40,871 bases of DNA, taken from assembly GCA_021299385.1 (NCBI GenBank), contig JAJTGZ010000033.1, positions 1 to 40,871 on the forward strand. Reading direction: 5' to 3'. Below are positions 1-6,452 of this stretch, one piece after another. Within the stretch, counting starts at the first letter, position 1. Each line of letters starts with the position of its first letter. The notes under the pieces are model-generated. The model ran no database searches and was not told the origin of the DNA. It worked only from the letters and a program-made list of their open reading frames with translations. The translations under genes and the position numbers were made by a program. This DNA is from Phycisphaeraceae bacterium. GTDB taxonomy: Bacteria; Planctomycetota; Phycisphaerae; Phycisphaerales; UBA1924.

Positions 1-61
1 CGGGAAATCCAAGCATGGACGCCACTCTTTGAGTTGTCAATACCTAACAATGGCGCAACAG

Positions 62-90
62 GCTCCCGAGGGGAGGGGCAGGGGTGGGGT
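62..90 (+). repeat. G-rich dispersed repeat, family 2
   Basis: The segment reads GAGGGGAGGGGCAGGGG followed by TGGGGTT. The same block is at 3992-4027, in inverted orientation at 18898-18932, and in decayed form at 40730-40753. The longer copies begin with a CCCCTCCCCCGAGGGG palindrome that could fold as a hairpin. Position outside genes and inverted copies suggest a REP-like element. The function is unknown. Confidence 0.65.
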
Positions 91-120
91 TCGCTCATCG
101 CTCATCGCTCATCGCTCACC
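91..120 (-). repeat. Heptamer tandem repeat (GATGAGC) at the end of the pagL-like gene
   Basis: Read on the minus strand this is GGTGAGC followed by three GATGAGC-type units. The TGA stop codon of the upstream gene (116-118) lies in the first unit. The same 30 bases occur without a mismatch at 25105-25134, between the ABC ATPase and permease genes. The array runs straight into a G-rich palindromic repeat at about 62-90. Confidence 0.8.
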
Positions 121-850
121 ACGCCCACTGCACCCCGACGTACCCCATCGGCGCGTCGAAAGCGGGGTTGTCGCTGTCCCCGTTGATGCGGGCGTTGGAG
201 ACGTGCTGCCAGCGCGCGCCGATGATCAGCCGTGTGCCCGAGTCGTCCAGCCGGAACGTCGCCCCAGCCCCCACCGTCGGCAGGACGTTTACATCGGTCC
301 CCCCAGGGGGCACCGCGCCGCTCGAAAACAGCATCCCGATCCCACCCTCGGCAAAGATCGTCCAGTCGAGCTTCTCCGGCGCGTTGTCGCTGTAACTGCC
401 ACCAAATACATGCCAACGCCCGATGAACCGGAACGACCCGCCACCCTCCGACCCGCCCTCGGCACCGACCTCCGTCGAACTCTGGTCAAAGTACCACGCG
501 CTTAGTTCCACCCCAAACTCAAAACGCTCGGCCAGGAACCACGAGGGCATCACCGCCAACTGATAGTGCGTACCAGGGTCGCTGTCCCCCGCCACGCCGA
601 GCGTTACGCTGATCCAGTCGGGCTTGCGGAGCGGCCCGTTGATCGACGTCCCCGGCGCACGCTTGCCAAACTCCAGCACCCCCGGCGTGGCAACCACCAA
701 CGGCACACCCTGCTCCTGTGCAATCGACGCCGTGCCCTTGGGCGCCTGCGCCATCGCCGAGGCGTTGTCGAGCGTCAGCGACCCCGCCGCGGGCAACCCC
801 TGGCAGATCGGCACCAGTATCAGCGAAAGACCAGCGAGCGATTCAAGCAT
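116..850 (-). CDS. PagL-like acyloxyacyl hydrolase (lipid A deacylase family)
   Basis: The 244-residue product looks like an outer-membrane beta-barrel with an N-terminal signal-like stretch (about 1-35) and alternating hydrophobic strands that end in VGVQWAW, a terminal aromatic typical of barrels. Near the C-terminus, HVSNA (His216, Ser218, Asn219) matches the PagL signature, where the His and Ser are catalytic. In PagL the catalytic Glu sits 14 residues after the His; here that place is Ala230, so activity is uncertain or the acid is supplied elsewhere. The family removes the 3-O-acyl chain of lipid A, which implies an LPS-bearing outer membrane. The ATG at 850 is the first possible start, because an in-frame TAA lies two codons upstream. 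The signal region lacks the usual early basic residues. Confidence 0.72.
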   Translation of the reverse strand: MLESLAGLSLILVPICQGLPAAGSLTLDNASAMAQAPKGTASIAQEQGVPLVVATPGVLEFGKRAPGTSINGPLRKPDWISVTLGVAGDSDPGTHYQLAVMPSWFLAERFEFGVELSAWYFDQSSTEVGAEGGSEGGGSFRFIGRWHVFGGSYSDNAPEKLDWTIFAEGGIGMLFSSGAVPPGGTDVNVLPTVGAGATFRLDDSGTRLIIGARWQHVSNARINGDSDNPAFDAPMGYVGVQWAW

Positions 851-1020
851 CCATTACGCTAGGCCGACTCCCCCCAACGCACCCCGGCTATCCCCGCCCC
901 GTCGGCCGCCCCGCCGACGGCGACCACTTTGCCCCCCCGCGCCCCGCGTGCTATGATCCCCCCGCCGACGGCGACGATCGCCCCCGGCAGACAATCAGGC
1001 GGTCCTAGGCCGTACAACCT

Positions 1021-1095
1021 GGGGGCATAGCTCAGTTTTGGTAGAGCGCATCCATGGCATGGATGAGGTCAGGGGTTCGAGTCCCCTTGCCTCCA
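1021..1095 (+). tRNA. tRNA-Ala (anticodon GGC)
   Basis: The acceptor stem GGGGGCA pairs with TGCCTCC and contains the G3:U70 wobble pair that is the identity element of alanine tRNAs. The D stem GCTC/GAGC, the anticodon stem CATCC/GGATG with loop ATGGCAT (anticodon GGC), and the T arm GGGGTTCGAGTCCCC are all present. The discriminator base is A1095. The 3' CCA is not encoded. Confidence 0.95.
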
Positions 1096-1189
1096 CTTTC
1101 GGTGGAGAGATTGCAACCCCAATCCCCGGCGGCGCACGCCCCGGCGTAGGAAATCCCACAAATCACCAGGCACGGCCCGCCTCCACCCC

Positions 1190-1580
1190 GCCCCAACGGG
1201 GCGACGGGGTGCAGCCACGGGTGGAGCGCGGCGCAACCCGTGGAAGCATTTTCGTTTACGTCGCCCGCCCCGGCAGGGGCGGAGGAACCGATGAGATCAC
1301 GCGCTCCGATATGCGAACAGGCACTACCTCTGCCCCTCCGGGGCAGGTAGAAGATTCCGAACCCGCTTCCACGGGTTGCGCTCCGCCCGCAAAGACGCGG
1401 GCTGCGCTCCACCCGTGGCTACATCCCGCGGCCCCGTTGGGGCCAAAGGCCGCAAATCACGATGTGCGTCCCGCCGCCACCCCGCCCCAACGGGGCGACG
1501 GGGTGTAGCCACGGGTGAAGCGCAGCGCAACCCGTGGAAGCAGGCCCGTTGACGCCGCCCGCCCCGGCAGGGGCGGAGGA
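1190..1580. repeat. Three copies of a palindromic dispersed repeat (family 1)
   Basis: The 545 bases between tRNA-Ala and the nuclease gene hold no convincing gene but contain three copies of one repeat. Each core has CCACGGGT and ACCCGTGG arms around a GCGCAGCGC-like centre: 1215-1243 (direct), 1369-1418 (inverted, with about 21 extra bases) and 1509-1537 (direct). The direct copies are preceded by CCCCAACGGGGCGACGGGGT and followed by GCCCGCCCCGGCAGGGGCGG, so the full unit is roughly 95-100 bases. A fourth core lies at 2855-2883. Spacing and orientation do not fit a CRISPR. Confidence 0.8.
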
Positions 1581-1640
1581 GTTGGTTTTTCAGAGCGGGG
1601 GTGCCGGGAGGCGGCAGCCGTCGGCACAGGGCGACTCGGC

Positions 1641-2756
1641 TCACTCAGGGATGCCGAACCTCTGCTTGAGACGGTCAATCGTGTACGGCCACTTTGCGTC
1701 TTTGGGTTCCGCCACGCAGTTCTGATTACCGAAGAAGCCGGGCTCCCGCACACCCTCCGAGAGGGGAACAGACTTAATCCATTTCACTCGCGCGACATAT
1801 TCGCTCAGATCGGGATCGTCAGCGTTATCGCCCATGTTGGAAGAAACGATTCCCGCCTCTAACAGGGGCACGTCTTGGCCCTGCTGGTTCTTGACCATGA
1901 ACTCTTTCACCGGCACGGCGGCATCCTCAACAATTCCCACGCCGACATATCCGGTCCCGCCTGGAACGTTGACCCAGATGCGGTTCCCGCGTTCAAGGCG
2001 TTGAATGGCATCGCGATAGTTGGGACCATGCCCTGCGCTGACGAAGCCGAACTTGACGGCGTCATCCCAGCGGCGATGGTCTCCCTCACCAAAGTTGACG
2101 TAATACTCACCGTTAAACGGCACACGTTCGCGAGCGGTGGGTGCAGGCGAATCGGCGGCTTCCATCGCGTCGCTGTCCCGCAGCCATGCGCGGGTCAGGT
2201 ATTCCCGCTCCCCGTCCCTGAAAACTCGAAAAAATACAGCCTTGATGCGCACGTCGTACTCGTCGGCCAAGTACTGGACGATCCTCTCCGTGGCGGCGTC
2301 AAGCGTGGCGGCGACGATGACCAGCTCGTGCGAACTGTTCAGCTCGTCGGGCATCGGCTGGCCCTTGAAACGAGCTGCAAATGCTTGCTCAATCGTCTTG
2401 GGCGGAGCGTCGCCGGCGAAAGCCTTCTGGTACTTGTCGAAGATGCGCCTCACCTCGTCCGCATTGATAGTCCTCACGTGCGATCCATAGTCGAGTGTCT
2501 GCGCCACGATCTCGCGTTCTGTTTTGTCTCGTTTAAGCTCGAGCACGATCAGCCGGCCTTGAATGTCGATGCAAAGCAGATCAATCAACTTGCCCCAGCG
2601 AGTAGGCACCTGCCGCCCGATCACCATCCAGTGTGGCGATGCGATCGAGATATCTCGCGCGAGCATGGACTCCAAGCGTTCTTCGAGATTCATGGTGGTC
2701 GGCTCAATCCGCGCGAGTCCCGAATCGATGCGCCACATAGAGACTTCGGTAGGCAT
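1641..2756 (-). CDS. NucS/DUF91-type endonuclease domain protein
   Basis: The protein has 371 residues. Residues about 55-90 carry a PD-(D/E)xK-type nuclease core: W-G-K-L-I-D-L-L with Asp59, then L-E-L-K with Glu73 and Lys75, then Gln86 in the following helix. This is the layout of NucS-like (DUF91) endonuclease domains. The middle (about 140-185) looks like the family's second alpha/beta segment. The C-terminal third (about 215-280) contains FGEGDHRRWDD and GGTGYVGVGIVEDA, which look like a separate small nucleic-acid-binding domain. Such proteins are often accessory, in DNA repair or defence. The exact substrate is unknown. The gene stands alone between two sets of palindromic repeats, one gene away from tRNA-Ala, which suggests an acquired segment. 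The ATG at 2756 is the first plausible start. Confidence 0.75.
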   Translation of the reverse strand: MPTEVSMWRIDSGLARIEPTTMNLEERLESMLARDISIASPHWMVIGRQVPTRWGKLIDLLCIDIQGRLIVLELKRDKTEREIVAQTLDYGSHVRTINADEVRRIFDKYQKAFAGDAPPKTIEQAFAARFKGQPMPDELNSSHELVIVAATLDAATERIVQYLADEYDVRIKAVFFRVFRDGEREYLTRAWLRDSDAMEAADSPAPTARERVPFNGEYYVNFGEGDHRRWDDAVKFGFVSAGHGPNYRDAIQRLERGNRIWVNVPGGTGYVGVGIVEDAAVPVKEFMVKNQQGQDVPLLEAGIVSSNMGDNADDPDLSEYVARVKWIKSVPLSEGVREPGFFGNQNCVAEPKDAKWPYTIDRLKQRFGIPE

Positions 2757-2854
2757 GGGGGCATCGTATATCGCGCACGCCGGGGGCTGCCTCCCCCGGG
2801 TACCCCCGCCGGGGCATGATCGGACGCGGCGGGTGGGTCAATGCATCACCTCTA

Positions 2855-2911
2855 CCACGGGTTGCGCTTCGCTCCACCCGTGGCTACACCCCCGCGCCCC
2901 TTCGGGGCGAA
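2855..2911 (-). repeat. Palindromic dispersed repeat, family 1, fourth copy
   Basis: CCACGGGT (2855-2862) and ACCCGTGG (2876-2883) flank a GCG-rich centre, followed by GCGCCCCTTCGGGGCG. It is the same element as the three copies near 1.2-1.6 kb and lies in the opposite orientation to the two direct ones. Together they bracket the nuclease gene. It lies upstream of the UbiA-family gene, which argues against very early start codons for that gene. Confidence 0.75.
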
Positions 2912-2982
2912 GATCGCCCCCACCCACCTTCCCCTCCCAACACCCCCTCCCCACACCCCCTCCCCCCGCCTTACCCTACCCC

Positions 2983-3960
2983 GTGCCCGCGCAAACACCC
3001 GATTCAACCCTCCACACCCCGCCCGCGCTCGCGCGGCCTCTTCCCTGGTCGCGTTGCGTTCGCCTGGCCGCGGCGGATATCAAGCTCAGCCACTCGGTCT
3101 TTGCGCTCCCCTTTGCCCTGCTGGGCGCGCTCGTTGCGCACGAGCCGTCGCAGCGGTGGGGCAAGCTCATTGGGCCGCTGGTGCTCGTCGGCGTGTGCAT
3201 GGTCGCCGCACGCACGTGGGCGATGCTGGTCAACCGCCTGGCCGACGCGCGGTTCGACGCGGCCAACCCGCGCACCGCTCGCCGGGTGATCGCGTCGGGC
3301 CAACTGCACGCCCGGCAGGGCTGGACGCTCGCCGTCGCCAGTGCCGGGGTCTTTTTGCTCGCATGCTCGGCGTTCTGGTACCTGTACAACAACCCTTGGC
3401 CCATCGCCCTCGCGCTGCCGGTGCTCGGGTGGCTGGCGCTGTACAGCTACGCCAAGCGTTTCACCGCGCTCTGCCACGTGCTGCTCGGCTCGGCGCTGGC
3501 GATCTCCCCGATCGCGGCAGGGCTGGCCGTGGACCCTGCGCGGGCCTTCTCGGGCACGAGCGTCCTGCTGGCCGGGTTCGTGATGCTCTGGGTGGCGGGC
3601 TTTGACGTGCTCTATGCGCTGCAGGACGAGGCCTTCGACCGCCAGGCCGGGCTGCACTCGATACCCGCGGCGGTCGGCGCACGCCGGGGCGTTGTGCTCG
3701 CACGCATCCTCCACGCCGGGGCGAGCGTCTGCCTGTTGCTCGCATCCCTCGGCGCACGCGGGCCACTCGCCCTCGGCGATCCGCGCTTCGGCGCCCTCAT
3801 GCTCCTGGCCTGGGTGCTGGCGACGGCCCTGCTCGTTGTCGAGCACGTTGTGCTCGTACGAAGGGGCCTGGCCGGGTTGCCCGTGGCGTTCTTCACGATC
3901 AACGGCGTGCTGAGCCTGGCCGTCGGCACGCTCGGGGCGATTGATATTGTGCTGGGCTAG
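2983..3960 (+). CDS. ubiA: UbiA-family prenyltransferase (menaquinone/ubiquinone-type)
   Basis: This integral membrane enzyme of the UbiA superfamily attaches a polyprenyl chain to an aromatic quinone precursor. Both Mg-diphosphate motifs are visible: Asn84-x3-Asp88-x3-Asp92 (NRLADARFD) and Asp208..Asp215-x3-Asp219 (DVLYALQDEAFD). Eight or nine hydrophobic segments surround them. It most resembles the putative 4-hydroxybenzoate polyprenyltransferases of bacteria making menaquinone by the futalosine route (MqnP-like), but the substrate cannot be read from sequence. The frame is open far upstream through a repeat. GTG 2983 is preferred as the last good start before the conserved region, giving 325 residues, close to the family length. 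No clear ribosome site was seen, so the start is uncertain. Neighbours give no pathway context. Confidence 0.85.
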   Translation: MPAQTPDSTLHTPPALARPLPWSRCVRLAAADIKLSHSVFALPFALLGALVAHEPSQRWGKLIGPLVLVGVCMVAARTWAMLVNRLADARFDAANPRTARRVIASGQLHARQGWTLAVASAGVFLLACSAFWYLYNNPWPIALALPVLGWLALYSYAKRFTALCHVLLGSALAISPIAAGLAVDPARAFSGTSVLLAGFVMLWVAGFDVLYALQDEAFDRQAGLHSIPAAVGARRGVVLARILHAGASVCLLLASLGARGPLALGDPRFGALMLLAWVLATALLVVEHVVLVRRGLAGLPVAFFTINGVLSLAVGTLGAIDIVLG

Positions 3961-4308
3961 GGCCAACAGCCGGGTGTGCGGCTGTTCATAGAACCCCTCC
4001 CCCGAGGGGAGGGGCAGGGGTGGGGTTGATTCCGGCAAAAAGCTCGGCAAATGAGGTTCGCGGAGGGGGCGGAGGTTAAGTGAGCAACGCGGAGTAAATG
4101 CAGGGGGAGCTGGTCGCTGTTTCCAAAATCATCCCCGTATCCAACCCCAATATTACAACTCTGAAAACCTCCACCCCTCAGTCCTCTGAGTACATTCCCT
4201 CTGGGTCCTCGGGGACTCTGGAGTAAAAACGCTCTTGTGTTCCCGATAGCCGGCCCGCACGGGCGCACGATGGTCGGCTCGGAGAGCCGACCTACCCAGT
4301 AACGAACC
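3961..4308. repeat. Gene-free spacer with dispersed repeats
   Basis: This 348-base spacer lies between two convergent genes. It contains a copy of the G-rich family 2 repeat (3992-4027), then GAGGTTCGCGGAGG (4053-4066) and AACGCGGAG (4086-4094). The same arrangement recurs at 40730-40833. A less GC-rich stretch (about 4130-4175) follows. Near the end, GGTCGGCTC/GAGAGCCGACC (about 4270-4292) can form a hairpin and could terminate transcription of either gene. I see no gene in it. Confidence 0.6.
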
Positions 4309-5109
4309 TCACTCCGCCGCGCCCCCCTCCGCCTCATCACCATCCCGTGCCAGCACCGGCGACAGCCGCACCGACCCATCGTGCTGCTCGGCTAGCCCCA
4401 GCGCCAGCAGCGCGCACAACGCCGCACTCTGCTCGGCGGCCTTCTTGCTCGCGCCCCAGCACGCCGGGTGCGTGTGCCCATCGAGCGACACGGCGACCTC
4501 AAACTCCTTGGCATGGTCAGGCCCGCGCTGCCCCACCACCACATATACAGGCGTCTGCCCCAAATGCTGCTGCGAGTATTGCTGTAGCAGGCTCTTGTAG
4601 TTCTCCTGGTGCCCGCTGGCAACCGCCTGCGCGATCCTCGGCTCGACCAACGGCAGCAAGAACGCCCGTGCCGGCTCCAGCCCCCCGTCGAGATAGATCG
4701 CCGCCACCAACGCCTCGACCGCCGCCGCCGCAAGGCTGCGGGGCAGGCATGCCTGCCCGCGCATCCCGTTGCCGAGCACCAGGTGCTTTTCAAGCCCCAA
4801 CTTGCGCCCAATCTCCGCGCACGTATCCCGGCTGACGACCGCGCTCTTGACCTTGGTCATCTCCCCCTCGAGCAGGTGCGGGAAGAGTTCATAAACCCGC
4901 TGGCAGACGACCAGCCCGAGCACCGCGTCGCCGAGGAACTCCATCCGCTCGTTGCTGTTGACCCGCGCGTCGGCCATCGACGAGTGCCGCAACGCCTGCT
5001 GGATCAGGGATTTGTTCTTGAAGTGATACCCGGTCAACTGCTCGACTGGATGCGCGCGCTCTCGATCGTCCACAGGCCCATCCCCATTCCGGGCCGTGAC
5101 TTGGCCCAT
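4309..5109 (-). CDS. rnc: Ribonuclease III
   Basis: RNase III cleaves double-stranded RNA in rRNA maturation and mRNA decay. The nuclease domain (about 18-155) carries the signature NERMEFLGD (53-61), with three of the acidic ligands (Glu54, Glu57, Asp61), and Glu132 of the second acidic cluster. The double-stranded-RNA-binding domain is at about 170-238, with KSLLQQY, GPDHAKEF and SKKAAEQSAA. The aspartate normally three residues before the second-cluster glutamate (E. coli Asp114) is Ala129, in a run of alanines. The DNA reads GCG at this site. A short acidic tail (about 250-266) ends the protein. The ATG at 5109 gives 266 residues, near family size; the frame stays open to 5292, but that part looks like repeat-derived spacer. 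GTG at residue 13 is an alternative start. Confidence 0.92.
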   Translation of the reverse strand: MGQVTARNGDGPVDDRERAHPVEQLTGYHFKNKSLIQQALRHSSMADARVNSNERMEFLGDAVLGLVVCQRVYELFPHLLEGEMTKVKSAVVSRDTCAEIGRKLGLEKHLVLGNGMRGQACLPRSLAAAAVEALVAAIYLDGGLEPARAFLLPLVEPRIAQAVASGHQENYKSLLQQYSQQHLGQTPVYVVVGQRGPDHAKEFEVAVSLDGHTHPACWGASKKAAEQSAALCALLALGLAEQHDGSVRLSPVLARDGDEAEGGAAE

Positions 5110-5524
5110 CAATGCCGAGGGGTGAGAACCCCCGGCCGTCCACGCCGATCTCTGGTCGGTCGCTGGCCTGAACCCTGTACGCCGGTGCCCCAAACGGGGC
5201 CGGGGACAGGGCTGAGGCAAGAAACCAGACCCACGCCAGCACAACGGGCGTGCCGGCACCAATGCCGGGGTGTGCCCAACAGGGGCACACATATCCCCTC
5301 CACCCTACGAGGCTCCCCCTGGATGGGTTGCTCGTGGGCAGCCCATCGGCGCAGCGAAGTGCAGTTTATAGGCCCATGGTGCGGGTTTGGGTGCCCGGGG
5401 CCGGGCAGAAAGTGCGGATCAGTTCCCCCCGCTCGACGCCGAGGGGCGGGGGGCCTACCATCTAGGCCCTTCCCGGAACCCCAGGCGTGGCCTGGGCCAT
5501 GCAGTCTTTGTCAGGAGTCCCCCC
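5110..5524. other. Divergent spacer between rnc and rpmH with hairpins
   Basis: The 415 bases between these divergent genes should hold promoters for both. A perfect hairpin is present at 5270-5290 (GTGTGCCC, loop AACAG, GGGCACAC), next to CCGGCA/TGCCGG at 5253-5268. A TTTATA-like hexamer near 5364-5369 is a weak -10 candidate for rpmH. No coding sequence could be supported. Confidence 0.4.
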
Positions 5525-5671
5525 ATGGGTATGGCCTATCCGAAACGGCAGAGCAAGGTCAAGCGCAAGCGGAAGATCGGCTTCCGCGCCCGCATGGCCA
5601 CCAAGGCCGGCCGCAAGATCATGAACAACAAACGCCGGGTCGGCCGCTCACTGAACGTCGCGGACAAGTAA
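5525..5671 (+). CDS. rpmH: 50S ribosomal protein L34 (bL34)
   Basis: The product is a 48-residue, strongly basic protein. The core KRKRKIGFRARMATKAGRK followed by an arginine/lysine-rich VGRSL end matches bL34, a small protein of the large ribosomal subunit buried in 23S rRNA. AGGAG at 5513-5517, seven bases before ATG 5525, fixes the start. The longer open frame upstream (from 5387) has no ribosome site and unlike composition. In many bacteria rpmH is followed by rnpA near dnaA. Here the next gene is the unrelated, oppositely oriented hicB, so the usual rpmH-rnpA pairing is absent. Confidence 0.9.
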   Translation: MGMAYPKRQSKVKRKRKIGFRARMATKAGRKIMNNKRRVGRSLNVADK

Positions 5672-5683
5672 GGCTCCCTCCTA

Positions 5684-5728
5684 GGTGGCGCGGGCTTCCA
5701 GCCGGTGGCGCGGGCTTCCAGCCCGCGC
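5684..5728 (+). terminator. Tandem 20-mer ending in a strong hairpin downstream of rpmH
   Basis: A 20-base unit, GGTGGCGCGGGCTTCCAGCC, occurs twice head to tail (5684-5703, 5704-5723). The second copy runs into a perfect hairpin, GCGCGGGCT (5708-5716), loop TCC, AGCCCGCGC (5720-5728), followed by TT only. It lies between convergent rpmH and hicB and could act as a bidirectional terminator. The absence of a T-run and the tandem copy suggest a repeat element as well. Confidence 0.5.
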
Positions 5729-5749
5729 TTCCCCAGTTGAGCACCCACC

Positions 5750-6232
5750 TCACCCAGCCCGGCCCAGCGACGCCGCACGCATAAAATCCGACAACGACCG
5801 GAACCCCTGCTGCTTGCTCACGGCCTCTAGGCGGAGTTTCTCCATCGCCGTCAGGCGGATGTTGACCTGCTGGGTGCGCTGGTCATCGTTGGTCGGCAGG
5901 GGGATGTCCTCCCCCTCTTCGATCTTATAAACGAGCGCAATTTCCAGGCACCCCTGATAGTCGGCCATCGCCTCTTGGGGGGTATCGCCGAAGGCAACGA
6001 CCGAGGGAATCTCAACACAGCGCATCGCAAAGGAACCATCGTCGTATGTCAGCACGCTGGAATAGCGCTTGGCGATATCCCTGGCACGCTTAAGGTCCGC
6101 TGGGTCGATCGGGCGGGCGGGGTCCTTGGCCGCCGGTGAGGCCCGCTTAGTTGATCGGCCTTTGCCGCGCGAACTTCGCGTCGATCTCGCGGGTGCCGGC
6201 GATCGCTTTGAGCGTTTGTTTGTAGTAGACAT
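5750..6232 (-). CDS. hicB: HicB-family antitoxin with C-terminal DNA-binding tail
   Basis: This 160-residue protein neutralises the HicA RNase and probably represses its own operon. The partly degraded RNase-H-like HicB fold spans about 58-110 (YDDGSFAMRCVEIPSVVAFGDTPQEAMADY). The C-terminus (about 120-156), with QQVNIRLTAMEKLRLEA and SLSDFMRAASL, looks like a ribbon-helix-helix DNA-binding segment. The first 40 residues are a basic, Ser/Arg/Lys-rich extension. It follows hicA, and with the ATG at 6232 the two genes overlap by 86 bases, unusually long. A GTG at about residue 57 would remove the overlap but would cut the helix DLKRARDIAKRYSS preceding the domain, so the ATG is kept. Identity is strong because both partners are adjacent. 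Confidence 0.85.
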   Translation of the reverse strand: MSTTNKRSKRSPAPARSTRSSRGKGRSTKRASPAAKDPARPIDPADLKRARDIAKRYSSVLTYDDGSFAMRCVEIPSVVAFGDTPQEAMADYQGCLEIALVYKIEEGEDIPLPTNDDQRTQQVNIRLTAMEKLRLEAVSKQQGFRSLSDFMRAASLGRAG

Positions 6233-6380
6233 GCTTGCACTGCCCTCGATGGACCGCCAGATTCAGATCGGCCCTTCCAACTTTCGCCCACAAAGCGTGC
6301 GAACTTGACATACGCAGAAACGTCCAGCCGTTGTCAAGCAACAGCTTCTGCAAGTCCCGATACGGCACCGTGTTCGACAC
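6147..6380 (-). CDS. hicA: HicA-family mRNA interferase toxin
   Basis: This small toxin of the HicA/YcfA family has a double-stranded-RNA-binding-like fold and cuts mRNA when free of HicB. The core has YRDLQKLLLDNGWTFLR, then SSSHALW with the conserved catalytic His28, then LAVHRGQCKHVYYKQTLKAI. A 17-residue tail follows and is encoded within the overlap with hicB. GTG 6380 is chosen because GGGAGG (6386-6391) lies five bases upstream; GTG 6383 would leave only two bases, and the ATG at 6446 lies upstream of the candidate promoter. The result, 77 residues, fits the family. The order hicA-hicB is the classical one. Confidence 0.85.
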   Translation of the reverse strand: MSNTVPYRDLQKLLLDNGWTFLRMSSSHALWAKVGRADLNLAVHRGQCKHVYYKQTLKAIAGTREIDAKFARQRPIN

Positions 6381-6407
6381 CACAACCTCCCAACCGGGCT
6401 GCAAGCA

Positions 6408-6436
6408 AGTATACCCCACGCTATACACGTTTGCCA
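6408..6436 (-). promoter_or_regulatory. Candidate hicAB promoter and operator
   Basis: On the minus strand, TATACT (6408-6413) sits about 28 bases upstream of the hicA GTG, a suitable place for a -10 box. A weak TGGCAA lies 17 bases further upstream. The -10 overlaps an inverted repeat, GTATA (6409-6413) and TATAC (6422-6426), separated by eight bases. Such a site would suit repression by the HicB C-terminal domain. The placement is seen; the function is inferred. Confidence 0.4.
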
Positions 6437-6452
6437 CCCACCCCACCCAGAT

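Noticed and set aside
1190-1580. Possible CRISPR array
   Set aside because: The copies are in both orientations, irregularly spaced and imperfect, with no spacers of uniform length and no cas genes.
5110-5292. N-terminal extension of RNase III to 5292
   Set aside because: It is Pro/Arg-rich, contains hairpin repeats and lacks a ribosome site; ATG 5109 gives a normal family length.
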